NCBI RefSeq assembly: GCF_000741135.1
Contig: NZ_JGYU01000014.1
Coordinates: 1 to 34,938 of the forward strand
Reading direction: 5' to 3'
Length of the DNA stretch: 34,938 nucleotides
From: Bifidobacterium choerinum
Lineage (GTDB): Bacteria > Actinomycetota > Actinomycetes > Actinomycetales > Bifidobacteriaceae
A program made the position numbers and the translations under genes. Shown one piece after another: positions 23,139 through 31,784 of the stretch. The notes under the pieces were generated by a model that worked only from the letters and a program-made list of their open reading frames with translations, did no database searches and had not been told where the DNA came from. Within the stretch, counting starts at the first letter, position 1. Every line of letters begins with the position of its first letter.

Positions 23139-25892
23139 ATGCACTGTCCACAATGTGGTGCGGTCGTCCCAGCTGGCTCACAGTTCTGCCCGTCGTGCGG
23201 AACGCCGGTGAACCAGCAGACGCAGGCCGCCGTTCCTCCGCAGCCGGCCGCGCCGGCCGCGCCCGCTTATCCCGCCGCACCGGCTCCCGGCTATCAGCCG
23301 ACGGCGACGCTGCCGCCCGTCCCCGGCATCCCGATGGCCGCCGCACCGGCGCCGCAGCCGGCCACGCCGAAGGCTCCGATGCAGATCACGCCGCAGCAGC
23401 TCGCCGCCTTCGGCACCTCCGCCGGCATCGGTATCGGCGCCGCGATCGTCATGGCGCTGTTCGGCATGCTCATTTCGTGGGGCGTGCTGCAGAATCTGAT
23501 TGACTCGAACGATCTGAGCGAGCCGCTGACCAATCTCAACTTCTTCCATCGTCTGGGCGCCTATCTCGCGCTTGGCGTCTCCGGTGCGCTCGGCCTGAAG
23601 GGCGGCGTGAACGGCGACGTGATGGGCTCCGGCTCCTCCTACGTGCCGCTGTCGTGGATCGGCTATGCGCTCATCGTCGGCTGCGCGTTCGGCGCGTTCA
23701 TGATGGCGCGCAAGGCGGCGATCCGCTTCCGCTGGGCCGGCGTCGTCAGCTCCTTCGCCGTCGGCGTCGTCTCCGGCCTCGTCGTGCTGCTGCTCACCGC
23801 GATCATGCGCTACTCCTATACCGAGGACTCGAATTTCATCACCGTGTCCGGAGCGACGTTCCGCACCTTCGCGATGGTGTTCATCCTCGCGACGATCGGC
23901 GCGCTCATCGGCTATTTCCTCGCCGACACGACCGCCGATGAGTCGAACGTCTTCACCGCCGCGTGGACGTGGGCGCATCGTGTCCGCGGATTCCGCCGCA
24001 CCGTCGTCGAATCGGCGGCCTGCTATGTCGTCGTGTCGACCGTCGTCGCGCTCATCGTCATGATCATCGCGTCGTCGAAGATGAGCGGCCTCGAGCCAGG
24101 CGCGGGAGCGCTGTGGGCCTTCCTGCCGGTCGTGCTGCCGGCGCTCAGCGCCTGGAGCGTCGTCATCGGCTCCTTCGGCGCCATCGAGATCGGCCCCAGC
24201 GGCGCAAGCCCGATATCGATCTCGCTGTTCAGCTCGGATGTGATGGAGACCTTCGACTACACGTGGGCCCTGTGGCTGATGTTCGTCCTCTATCTGCTGT
24301 GCGGCTTCTACGTCGCGCTGCGCGCCGCCGCACGCAACGCCTACGACCCGTACTACGCCGCCTGGCGGTTCTGCTGGCAGGCTCCAGTGTTCTGGCTGGC
24401 GTTCTGGCTCATCACGCCGTATCTGTTCATGGCGGTGCAGGGCGGTGTCAGCGGTATCGCGGGCTCCACCACCAACATGAGCTACCAGATCGTGCCGGCG
24501 CTGTGGTTCTGTCTGATCGCGGCGCTGTGGTCCTTCATCATCGAGGCCGTCGCCCGTCTGCTCGGTCCGACGGTCATCCAGTCGCTGTCCGGCATCTGGC
24601 CGATCCTTGCCGGCGGCACCGTGCGTCAGGGGCTGCATTCGACGCGTCATGATCCGAACGTCGCCATCGTCGCCGAATCGGTGACGATGGCGACGCCTGC
24701 CGGCGTCTCGAACACGACCGCGGCCTTCGCGATGCCCGCTTCCGGCGTCCCCGGCGCCGCACAAGCGCCCGCGGCGATGCCCGCGCCGGGCGTCGCCCCT
24801 GCAATGCCGACGAGCGGCGCACCGACGGGGCCGGCCGTGCCCGGCGCCATGCCGGCGGTGGGCGCTCCGGCGACCACCGCGACGCGCAAGCCGATGTCAC
24901 CGCAGACGAAGATGTGGCTCATCATCGGCGGCGTCGTCGTCGGTCTGGTCATCGTGCTGTCGATCGTCTTCTCGGTGCTCAATTCGTCGACGTTCAGCGC
25001 GTCGGCGACGGCGAAGCAGTACATCGCGGCGATCGAATCGGGCGACTTCGACCGTGCGAACAGCATCGCCAAGCCGCAGGTCAAGAACGACCAGATGAAG
25101 CTGCTGACGAGCAACGCCGCGCCGAAGAGCGGACGCATCTCCAACGCGCAGGTCATCAAGGAGAAGGCGAACGGCAATTCGAAGATCGTCACCGTCTCGT
25201 ACACGCTCGACGGCAAGGAGGTCTCGCATGACCTCAAGATGATCAAGCGTGGCAGCAAGGCGGTGTTCTTCACCGACTGGGGCGTCGCCGAGCCGATGAC
25301 GACGACGATCGTCGTCACGAAGCCGGAGGCGATCTCGGCGATCGCCGTCAACGGCGTCGAGGTCACCGAGAAGAACGCGAAGAACGCGTCCGACGACGCC
25401 TGGGCGTTCACCGTCTATCCGGGCACCTACGGCGTCTCGGCGGGCAAGTCGAAGTATCTGTCGTCGAAGACGACGGAGATCATCGCGAACGGCGACGACT
25501 CATCGTCGGACGCGCGCGCGACGCTCTCCGTCGAGGCCACCGACGCATTGACCGACGCGATCCAGCAGAAGGTGGACGAGAAGCTCGACGAATGCGAGAA
25601 GTCCACCGATCTCGATCCGAAGGGCTGCCCGTTCAGCGTGTACGCCTACAACGAGAAGAACGTGCGCAACTTCACGTGGTCAATCAGCGACTACCCGGAT
25701 GTGCAGGTGGACACCGACTACGGCACCTTCTCGACCGACTACGGCGTCGAGGTCAAATACACCTACGAGGAGAAGGATTCGGACGGCTGGGAGCCGGAGG
25801 ACGGCAGCACGTCGATGAATCAGATGACCGGCACCTTCAGCGTGGACGGCGACAAGCTCACGATCGAGCTCGGCGACGACGGCGACGACTGA
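23139..25892 (+). CDS. Zinc-ribbon multi-pass membrane protein with extracytoplasmic C-terminal domain
   Basis: A 917-residue protein. A zinc ribbon opens it (MHCPQC...CPSC; Cys3, Cys6, Cys17, Cys20, the same spacing as the divergent neighbour). A Pro/Ala linker to about residue 85 follows, then about ten membrane helices (90-480, such as IGIGAAIVMALFGMLISWGV and WAGVVSSFAVGVVSGLVVLLLTAIM). A second low-complexity linker (about 515-590) has repeated AMPA.G.P units. One more helix follows (MWLIIGGVVVGLVIVLSIVFSVL, about 592-614). The last 300 residues are extracytoplasmic: AKQYIAAIESGDFDRAN resembles the repeated domain of TcaA-like envelope proteins, then a beta-rich acidic end. The function is unknown to me. 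AAGGAG lies eight bases before the ATG. It ends at a convergent hairpin. Confidence 0.82.
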   Translation: MHCPQCGAVVPAGSQFCPSCGTPVNQQTQAAVPPQPAAPAAPAYPAAPAPGYQPTATLPPVPGIPMAAAPAPQPATPKAPMQITPQQLAAFGTSAGIGIGAAIVMALFGMLISWGVLQNLIDSNDLSEPLTNLNFFHRLGAYLALGVSGALGLKGGVNGDVMGSGSSYVPLSWIGYALIVGCAFGAFMMARKAAIRFRWAGVVSSFAVGVVSGLVVLLLTAIMRYSYTEDSNFITVSGATFRTFAMVFILATIGALIGYFLADTTADESNVFTAAWTWAHRVRGFRRTVVESAACYVVVSTVVALIVMIIASSKMSGLEPGAGALWAFLPVVLPALSAWSVVIGSFGAIEIGPSGASPISISLFSSDVMETFDYTWALWLMFVLYLLCGFYVALRAAARNAYDPYYAAWRFCWQAPVFWLAFWLITPYLFMAVQGGVSGIAGSTTNMSYQIVPALWFCLIAALWSFIIEAVARLLGPTVIQSLSGIWPILAGGTVRQGLHSTRHDPNVAIVAESVTMATPAGVSNTTAAFAMPASGVPGAAQAPAAMPAPGVAPAMPTSGAPTGPAVPGAMPAVGAPATTATRKPMSPQTKMWLIIGGVVVGLVIVLSIVFSVLNSSTFSASATAKQYIAAIESGDFDRANSIAKPQVKNDQMKLLTSNAAPKSGRISNAQVIKEKANGNSKIVTVSYTLDGKEVSHDLKMIKRGSKAVFFTDWGVAEPMTTTIVVTKPEAISAIAVNGVEVTEKNAKNASDDAWAFTVYPGTYGVSAGKSKYLSSKTTEIIANGDDSSSDARATLSVEATDALTDAIQQKVDEKLDECEKSTDLDPKGCPFSVYAYNEKNVRNFTWSISDYPDVQVDTDYGTFSTDYGVEVKYTYEEKDSDGWEPEDGSTSMNQMTGTFSVDGDKLTIELGDDGDD

Positions 25893-25922
25893 GCGTCCAC
25901 GGACCGCGGATAGCCACAAACG

Positions 25923-25957
25923 GAAAGTCCCCGCAGCCGATCGCTGCGGGGACTTTC
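25923..25957. terminator. Hairpin between zinc-ribbon gene and rplI
   Basis: GAAAGTCCCCGCAGC and GCTGCGGGGACTTTC form a perfect 15-bp stem with loop CGATC. It is 30 bases past the zinc-ribbon stop and 80 past the rplI stop, so it may serve both converging units. Confidence 0.8.
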
Positions 25958-26037
25958 GTATGCTTAAGCTCAGACGGTATCAGGTCTGTGGTGGCCGCAT
26001 CGGACGAATCGGATCGTCATCGATGCGACCGGCGGGG

Positions 26038-26484
26038 TCACTCGGCGACGACCTTCACAAAGAAGTTCGCGGTGATCTCCGGGTGCAGGGCGACGGTGGC
26101 CGGGAATTCGCCGGTCGTCTTGATCGATTCGACGGTGATCGCCTTCGGATCGACCGCGACCTTGTCGGCGAGCGCCTTGGCGATCTGCTCATTCGAGATG
26201 CCGCCGAAGAGCTTGCCGGACTCGGAAACCTTCGCCGGGATCTCGACCGCGATGCCTTCGATGATGCCCTTGGCCTCGACGGCGCCCTCACGGGTGGCGA
26301 CGGCCTTGGCGAGGCGAGCGCGCTTCATGGCTTCGGCCTGAGCGGCGGCGCCCTTCGACCAGGCGAGGGCGTAGCCCTGCGGAATCAGGTAGTTGCGGGC
26401 GTAGCCGAGCTTGACCTCAACGATGTCGCCGGCATGACCCAGATTGTTGACGGACTGCTTGAGAATAACCTTGGTGGTTGCCAT
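26038..26484 (-). CDS. rplI: 50S ribosomal protein L9
   Basis: A 148-residue L9, which binds domain V of 23S rRNA and helps frame maintenance. The N-terminal signature is [34 protein letters not shown], followed by the long connecting helix and a C-terminal RNA-binding domain ([27 protein letters not shown]). Start: ATG at 26484 is preferred over TTG at 26490 because GGAGGAG lies six bases before the ATG and overlaps too closely with the TTG. It is the last gene of the rpsF-ssb-rpsR-rplI operon, 18 bases after rpsR. Confidence 0.98.
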   Translation of the reverse strand: MATTKVILKQSVNNLGHAGDIVEVKLGYARNYLIPQGYALAWSKGAAAQAEAMKRARLAKAVATREGAVEAKGIIEGIAVEIPAKVSESGKLFGGISNEQIAKALADKVAVDPKAITVESIKTTGEFPATVALHPEITANFFVKVVAE

Positions 26485-26502
26485 CTTCAACTCCTCCTAG
26501 AA

Positions 26503-26751
26503 TCAGCGGCCGTTGGTGGCGTACGGCAGCAGGGCCATCTCGCGGGCGTTCTTGATCGCCTTCGAGATCTCGCGCTGCTCCTGAACGGTGACGCCGGTGA
26601 TGCGACGGGAACGGATCTTGCCGCGATCGGAGATGAACTTGCGCAGCAGCGCAACGTCCTTGTAATCGATCTCGGTAACCTTGGCAGCCTTGAGCGGGTT
26701 CGGCTTCTTCTTGAACGGCTTCACCGGCGGCTGCGGCCTCTTGCGTGACAT
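26503..26751 (-). CDS. rpsR: 30S ribosomal protein S18
   Basis: An 82-residue S18, a small-subunit platform protein that pairs with S6. The family core is [50 protein letters not shown]. The N-terminus is Lys/Pro-rich ([18 protein letters not shown]), as common in actinobacteria. It lacks a Cys-type zinc motif, so it looks like the zinc-independent form. AAGGAG lies seven bases before the ATG. It follows ssb by 73 bases. Confidence 0.98.
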   Translation of the reverse strand: MSRKRPQPPVKPFKKKPNPLKAAKVTEIDYKDVALLRKFISDRGKIRSRRITGVTVQEQREISKAIKNAREMALLPYATNGR

Positions 26752-26824
26752 CTATGGTCTCCTTACAAATGAAATGATGTGATGCTGTGGTATTGCGATG
26801 TTGGACTCGGATGCGGCCCGGGGC

Positions 26825-27448
26825 TTAGAAATCGTCCTCGTCGCCGTTGCCACCGAATTCGCTCGTCCCGAAGCTGCCGAAGCTCGAGCTCGAGGACTGC
26901 GAGGACTCGCCCCACGGGTCAGTGGCCGGAGCCTGCTGCGGCTGCTGCGGAGCGCCGTAGCTGCTCGCGCCGCCGTTGTAGGCGGCACCGCCCTGATATC
27001 CTCCACGATTCGCGTTGCCGGCGGGGGCGTTGTTGTAGCCGCCCTGCTGATTGCCGACGAAGCCGGAGCTTGCGGACTGACGCTGGACCTGTGCAGTCGC
27101 GCGACGCAGCGAAGGACCGATGTCCTCGACGCGCAGTTCGACGACGGTGCGCTGCGAGCCGTCCTGCGCCTGATACGAGCGCTGCGTCAGACGGCCCTGG
27201 GCGATGACGGACATGCCCTTGGACAGTGTGTTCGCGATGTTCGACGCAAGCGAGGTGCGTGCCGAATCCCACGCCGAGCAGTTCATGAACAGCGTGTCGC
27301 CGTCCTCCCACTGGTTGGTGTTCCGGTTGAACGTACGCGTGGACGAAGCGATGGTGAAGTTGACGACCGTCGAGCCACTGCCCACGGTGCGCAGTTCCGG
27401 ATCGCGGGTCAGATTGCCCGTGATCGTGATGATGGTTTCACCTGCCAT
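26825..27448 (-). CDS. ssb: Single-stranded DNA-binding protein
   Basis: A 207-residue SSB. The OB fold covers about residues 1-115 (ITITGNLTRDPELRTVGSGSTVVNFTIASS, DTLFMNCSAWDSARTSLASNIANTLSKGMSVIAQGRL, VVELRVEDIGPSLRRATAQV). A Gly/Asn/Gln/Ala-rich disordered linker follows (YNNAPAGNANRGGYQGG, PQQPQQAP). The acidic tip is GDEDDF; it keeps the final Phe that partner proteins bind but lacks the Pro of the classical DDDIPF. It sits between rpsF and rpsR as in many bacteria, 41 bases after rpsF. Confidence 0.97.
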   Translation of the reverse strand: MAGETIITITGNLTRDPELRTVGSGSTVVNFTIASSTRTFNRNTNQWEDGDTLFMNCSAWDSARTSLASNIANTLSKGMSVIAQGRLTQRSYQAQDGSQRTVVELRVEDIGPSLRRATAQVQRQSASSGFVGNQQGGYNNAPAGNANRGGYQGGAAYNGGASSYGAPQQPQQAPATDPWGESSQSSSSSFGSFGTSEFGGNGDEDDF

Positions 27449-27489
27449 GTCTTGCCTGCCTATCCTTAGTGCACAAACCTACAGCGGAA

Positions 27490-27777
27490 TTACTTACGAA
27501 TGATCTTCGTGCGAACGATCGCTTCGTTCAGGTTCATGACGCGGTCGAGCTCGTCGCTGACCTGCGGTTCGCAGCTATACGTCACGACGACGTAGTTGCC
27601 TTCGTTCTTGCCATCGATCTCGTAAGCGAGCTTGCGGCGTCCCCAGATATCGATGTTCTCGACGGAACCGCCTTCCTTGGTGACGATCTCCATGTGCTGA
27701 TCAGTCAGCTTCTTCAGACCGTTATCATCCAGTTCAGGATCGGCAATGAACATCATTTCGTACTTATGCGCAGACAT
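27490..27777 (-). CDS. rpsF: 30S ribosomal protein S6
   Basis: A 95-residue S6. Core blocks are KYEMMFIADPELDDNGLKKLTDQHMEIVTKEGGSVENIDIWGRRKLAYEIDGKNEGNYVVVTY and the C-terminal LNEAIVRTKIIRK. Start at 27777 is fixed by GGAGG six bases upstream; longer frames add an Arg/Cys-rich stretch from the promoter region. It is the first gene of the operon. Its leader is about 300 bases shared with the divergent prs gene. Confidence 0.98.
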   Translation of the reverse strand: MSAHKYEMMFIADPELDDNGLKKLTDQHMEIVTKEGGSVENIDIWGRRKLAYEIDGKNEGNYVVVTYSCEPQVSDELDRVMNLNEAIVRTKIIRK

Positions 27778-28080
27778 CACCCACCTCCTTCGGACTTTCG
27801 GCCACGGACGTTCCGTGACAGGAGTGTGTATGCGTTTGTGCCGTGTTCCGGGCAGCCAAAGGCACACCCGGTTTAGAGCAACTTTCATAGCATAGCCGCG
27901 AAGCAGGACACATCCGGCCGTCGGCGCCGCATGGTTCCCGCGCGTTTCGCCGCGCAAGGCCTCGCACGCCGCCCTTCGCGTCGCGCTGACGGCCGAACGG
28001 CGCCCGATGCACATACAGACACATTGTTATATTGGTGTTGCTTGAACCACGGGTACTCCCACGCATTTGAAAGGCGAACC
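27778..28080. other. Divergent promoter region of rpsF operon and prs
   Basis: About 300 bases without a gene. On the plus strand TATATT at 28028-28033 is a likely -10 for prs, about 50 bases before its start; the -35 is weak. On the minus strand no strong pair was found for rpsF. Confidence 0.5.
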
Positions 28081-29094
28081 ATGTCTGCAGTTCTCGAAGG
28101 CACACCCGATAAACGACTCGCACTCGTCACAGGACGCGCCTATCCGGAACAAGCTGAGGAAACCGCGCATTATCTCGGCACCGAGGTCCTGCCAACGACG
28201 GCCTATGACTTCGCGAACGGCGAGATGTACGTGCGGTTCACCGAACCCGTCCGCGGCGCCGACGTGTTCATCATGCAGGCGCATACGCAGCCGATCAACA
28301 AATGGATCATGGAACAGCTGATCATGATCGATGCCGCCAAGCGCGCGTCGGCGCGGTCGATCACCGTCGTCGCGCCGTTCTTCGGCTATTCTCGTCAGGA
28401 CAAGAAGCATCTGGGCCGTGAGCCGATCACCGCGAAGCTGATGTTCTCGCTGCTCGAGGCGGCCGGCGCCGACCGCGTCATGACCGTCGACCTGCACGCC
28501 GCGCAGGAGCAGGGCTTCTTCAATGGCCCGGTCGACCATCTGACGGCGATGCCGGTGCTGCTCGACTACATGCGCAACCGTCTGCCGCTCGACAACACGA
28601 CGATCGTCTCCCCCGATGCCGGCCGCATCAAGGTCTCGGAGCAGTGGGCGGCGAAGCTCGGCGGCCTGCCGCTCGCCTTCATCCACAAGACCCGCGACAC
28701 GACGCGTCCGAACCATGCGGTCGCCCACGGCATCATCGGCGACGTCAAGGGCCGCGACTGCGTCGTCGTCGACGACATGATCGACACGGCCGGCACGATC
28801 TGCGAGGCCGTACGCACGCTCCACGAGCATGGCGCGAAGTCGGTCACGCTCGTCGCGACGCACGGCCTGCTGTCCGGACCGGCGGTCGAGCGTCTGCGCG
28901 ACAGCGGCGCGAAGGAGATCGTGCTGATGGACACAGTGCCGATCCCCGAGGAGAAGCGCCTGCCGAACATGACGGTGCTTTCGACGGCGCCGCTGCTCGC
29001 CGCCGGCATCCGTTCGGTCTTCGAATCGCGTTCCGTCTCGAATCTGCTCAACGGGCTACCCGAGGACATGCGCACGCGCAACATCTACGCATAA
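28081..29094 (+). CDS. prs: Ribose-phosphate pyrophosphokinase
   Basis: A 337-residue PRPP synthetase: ribose 5-phosphate + ATP gives PRPP + AMP. Signatures are DFANGEMYVRF (43-53), SITVVAPFFGYSRQDKK (93-109), the ATP/metal segment VMTVDLHAAQEQGFF (133-147), VSPDAGRIKVSE, and the PRPP-binding loop VVVDDMIDTAGTI (228-240). Length is slightly above the usual 310-320. The ATG at 28081 is set by AAAGG six bases upstream and the family's start. It is transcribed away from the ribosomal protein operon and toward the ribokinase gene; a 26-bp hairpin separates the two. Confidence 0.97.
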   Translation: MSAVLEGTPDKRLALVTGRAYPEQAEETAHYLGTEVLPTTAYDFANGEMYVRFTEPVRGADVFIMQAHTQPINKWIMEQLIMIDAAKRASARSITVVAPFFGYSRQDKKHLGREPITAKLMFSLLEAAGADRVMTVDLHAAQEQGFFNGPVDHLTAMPVLLDYMRNRLPLDNTTIVSPDAGRIKVSEQWAAKLGGLPLAFIHKTRDTTRPNHAVAHGIIGDVKGRDCVVVDDMIDTAGTICEAVRTLHEHGAKSVTLVATHGLLSGPAVERLRDSGAKEIVLMDTVPIPEEKRLPNMTVLSTAPLLAAGIRSVFESRSVSNLLNGLPEDMRTRNIYA

Positions 29095-29102
29095 CGCCCT
29101 GT

Positions 29103-29159
29103 TCGTATGCATGAGGGGCGGCCGTCCCCGATCGGGACGGCCGCCCCTCATGCATACGA
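29103..29159. terminator. Bidirectional hairpin between prs and ribokinase gene
   Basis: A perfect 26-bp stem with loop CGATC begins 8 bases past the prs stop and ends 9 bases before the ribokinase stop, so it can serve both convergent units. It is one of the two longest perfect stems read closely in this window. Confidence 0.88.
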
Positions 29160-29168
29160 GCGTTTGCC

Positions 29169-30152
29169 TCAGCGCTTCAACGCGAACATGTCGCGAATCT
29201 GCACGCTCGTGCCGTAGGACGCCTGCGCACCGTAGCCGGTCGCCGCATAGGCGGATACGTACGAGGCGAGCCTGGCGGCCTCCCGCAGCGTCATGCCGGA
29301 GGCGAGCGCCGCAAGCACCGTGCCCATGAAGGAGTCGCCGCAACCGGTGGTGTCCACGGCGGCCACACGCACCGGCGGGATGCGGACGATGGATTCCTGC
29401 GCGTCCTCGTCGAGCACGACCGAGCCGTCGCCGCCCAGTGTGACAATCGCCTGCCGGAACCCGAAGTCGTGCAGCCTGCCCTGCGCGTAGGCCCAGTCGA
29501 AGCCGTCCCAGTCGTCGTCCTCGGGTTCGTCGATGTGCAACAGCTGTGCGAGCTCATGCTCATTGACGAGCAGGATGTCGGCGTTGGCGATGAGCTCGGC
29601 GGGCAGCTGCGGCAGGAAGGGCGAATCGTTGACGAGCACCTTGACGCCGGCCTCGTGGCACATCCTGGCGCATACGGTCACCGTCTCCAACGGGCTTTCC
29701 AGGCACAGGCCGAGCACCGAGGACGCGGTGAGCAGCTCCCGCTGCGATTCCACGTACTCCACGCTGACGTTGGCGTTGGATCCCGGGGAGTAGACGATCG
29801 TGTTCTCGCCCGTCGAGTCCACGGTGATCACGGTGGTGCCACTGGGGCCCAGCACCTTGCGGATGCCGTTGATGTTCACGCCGGCGTCGGCGAGGCTGCC
29901 GAGCAGGAAATCGGCGTTGGCGTCGGAGCCGACGGCCCCGAACATGCGGACCGTGGCGCCGAGCTTCGCCGCCGCGGCGGCCTGATTGCCGGACTTGCCG
30001 CCGGGCAGGACCTGCAACGGCCCTCCGGTGACCGTCTCGCCCGGCCCGGGAAGACGTTCGGTGGTGACGGTGTAATCCGCGTTCATCGATCCGACAACCG
30101 ATACCGAACCATGGATGCGGTCAAGCAGATCGAGTGTCTGCGTGGTGTTCAT
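29169..30152 (-). CDS. rbsK: Ribokinase (PfkB family)
   Basis: A 327-residue PfkB-family sugar kinase, most like ribokinase, which makes ribose 5-phosphate. Signatures are VVGSMNADYTVTTERLPGPGETV (19-41), the GGKSGNQAAAAAKLG loop (51-65; family GGKGANQA), LVNEHE (195-200), and the ATP anion-hole motif DTTGCGDSFMG (267-277) with catalytic Asp273. The Cys in GCGD replaces the usual Ala. The context of nucleoside hydrolase and transporter supports ribose as substrate. The ATG at 30152 has AAGGAG five bases upstream. It is the last gene of the unit, 107 bases after the transporter gene, with a hairpin between. Confidence 0.88.
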   Translation of the reverse strand: MNTTQTLDLLDRIHGSVSVVGSMNADYTVTTERLPGPGETVTGGPLQVLPGGKSGNQAAAAAKLGATVRMFGAVGSDANADFLLGSLADAGVNINGIRKVLGPSGTTVITVDSTGENTIVYSPGSNANVSVEYVESQRELLTASSVLGLCLESPLETVTVCARMCHEAGVKVLVNDSPFLPQLPAELIANADILLVNEHELAQLLHIDEPEDDDWDGFDWAYAQGRLHDFGFRQAIVTLGGDGSVVLDEDAQESIVRIPPVRVAAVDTTGCGDSFMGTVLAALASGMTLREAARLASYVSAYAATGYGAQASYGTSVQIRDMFALKR

Positions 30153-30215
30153 GAGCTCTCCTTTTTCCTGTGCGTTCATTGTGCCGTGCGATCGGTCGTG
30201 CGTCGCATGGAGGAC

Positions 30216-30251
30216 GGGGCGTCCTCGCGTCATATCGGCGGGGGACGCCCC
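30216..30251 (-). terminator. Hairpin between transporter and ribokinase genes
   Basis: GGGGCGTCC and GGACGCCCC pair across 18 bases, 8 bases past the transporter stop. It may partly end transcription or stabilise the upstream mRNA. Confidence 0.5.
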
Positions 30252-30259
30252 AGACCGCG

Positions 30260-31735
30260 TCACTTGACGGGGTCGAGCACCTCCTGGACCTCCTGCGGCT
30301 GGTCGACGGTCTTCTGTTCCTGTGCGCTCTCACCGGCGTAGATCTTCTTATGGAACACGACGAACCAGATGAGGCCGAGGGCGACGACGCCGGCGGCGAT
30401 GAGCAGCAGGTTCGAGTAGACGGCGGCCGGTCCGGTCGCGCCGATGAGCGATCCGCCGCCGAGCGTCGTCGCCCCCAGCTGCGCGCCGAAGACGGCGATG
30501 CCGATCGAGGCGGTCACGTTCATCACGAGATCGTTCATGCCGACGCCGCGTCCGGACTCATCGACCGGCAGCGTGTCCAGCACGGTGGAGACGACAGGCG
30601 AGTACATCAGGCCGCAGCCGGCGTAGAACATGCAGGCGAAGACCGTGAGCAGCGCGAAGTTCGTGTTCACGCACAGCGCCGAACCGATGAATCCGCACAT
30701 CATGAACAGCGATGCGAGCACGATGGCCGGCGTGCGGCCGATCTTGCCGACGATCCAGCCCGAGGTGGTACCGAAGACGGCGGCCACGATGAAGGCCCAC
30801 ACAATGTACTGGGAGACCTGCGTCACGTCCATGTCGTACAGCGCGCCGCCCATGCCGTTGAAGATCGGCGAGACGCAGTAGTTGGTGAAGTAGAACAGCA
30901 CGATGAGCATGATGCCCGCGAGCCAGCGCGTGTTCTTGAAGAACGCCGGCGTGATGAACGGATCGTCGGCCTTGTTGATGTACACCGCGAAGATCACGAA
31001 CAGCGCGGCGCACACGCCGAGCATCCACCACTTGTTGTACGAGAAGAACAGCGAGAGGAAGGCCGAGGCGAGGCCGAAGATGACGAATCCGGCCCAGTCC
31101 ACGTGCTGCGAGCCGCCGCGGCGGTTCGGCAGCAGGTGCAGCAGGAACGGCAGGAACACGATGGTGACGGCCGGGATGAGGAACAGGTACTGCCATGCGA
31201 TCGAGGTGAGCAGGCCGGCGGCGAAGACGCCGATGGCCGCGGAGATCTGATAGCCGGCCGTGAACAGGCCGAAGAAGATCACCTTGAGTTCCTTCTTCAG
31301 GTACTTCGTGGCGATGACCAGATAGACGGAGCCCGAGACCTGCTCGCCCGCGGTCTGCAGCATGCGGGCGATGATCACCGTCCACAGGTTCTTCGTGAAG
31401 AAGAAGTTCGCGATGAATCCGAACAGCGATCCCACGAACAGCGTGACCAGACCGAATACGATCAGCTTCTTGAGCGAGACGAAATCGCCGAGCGAACCGT
31501 AGATGAAGCAGACGATGCCGAGCACGATGCTCGGCAGGCTCGTGATCAGCGCCGCCTGTTCCGGCGCCCCGACGTCGTTGCCGATGTTGGTGAACACCAG
31601 GTTGAAGCCTTGGAGGCACAGCGTACCGAGGATGAAGGTGATGAGCAGCAGGATGAGGGCGCGCACGGCCATCTTGTTCTGCGCTTCGAGATCTGGTGCG
31701 TCCTGCTTGACGACATTGTCAGTTGTGGCACTCAT
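30260..31735 (-). CDS. MFS transporter, probably nucleoside or ribose uptake
   Basis: A 491-residue major facilitator superfamily permease with about 14 hydrophobic segments, DHA2-like in layout. Visible marks are SLGDFVSLKKLIVFG after the second helix (the family GxLaDrxGrr loop, altered), RMLQTAGEQVSGSVYLVIATKYLKKE around helices 4-5, and SGWIVGKIGRTPAIVLAS in the second half. The C-terminal tail is Gln/Glu-rich. DHA2 members are mostly drug exporters by annotation. Here the setting with nucleoside hydrolase, ribokinase and a LacI operator argues for import of a nucleoside or ribose; that is inference. AAGGA lies six bases before the ATG. It follows the hydrolase gene by 49 bases. Confidence 0.85.
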   Translation of the reverse strand: MSATTDNVVKQDAPDLEAQNKMAVRALILLLITFILGTLCLQGFNLVFTNIGNDVGAPEQAALITSLPSIVLGIVCFIYGSLGDFVSLKKLIVFGLVTLFVGSLFGFIANFFFTKNLWTVIIARMLQTAGEQVSGSVYLVIATKYLKKELKVIFFGLFTAGYQISAAIGVFAAGLLTSIAWQYLFLIPAVTIVFLPFLLHLLPNRRGGSQHVDWAGFVIFGLASAFLSLFFSYNKWWMLGVCAALFVIFAVYINKADDPFITPAFFKNTRWLAGIMLIVLFYFTNYCVSPIFNGMGGALYDMDVTQVSQYIVWAFIVAAVFGTTSGWIVGKIGRTPAIVLASLFMMCGFIGSALCVNTNFALLTVFACMFYAGCGLMYSPVVSTVLDTLPVDESGRGVGMNDLVMNVTASIGIAVFGAQLGATTLGGGSLIGATGPAAVYSNLLLIAAGVVALGLIWFVVFHKKIYAGESAQEQKTVDQPQEVQEVLDPVK

Positions 31736-31784
31736 GATTGGTCCTTGTTTGATACGGGAATGATGGCGGTTGTAGGCGCGGGGC

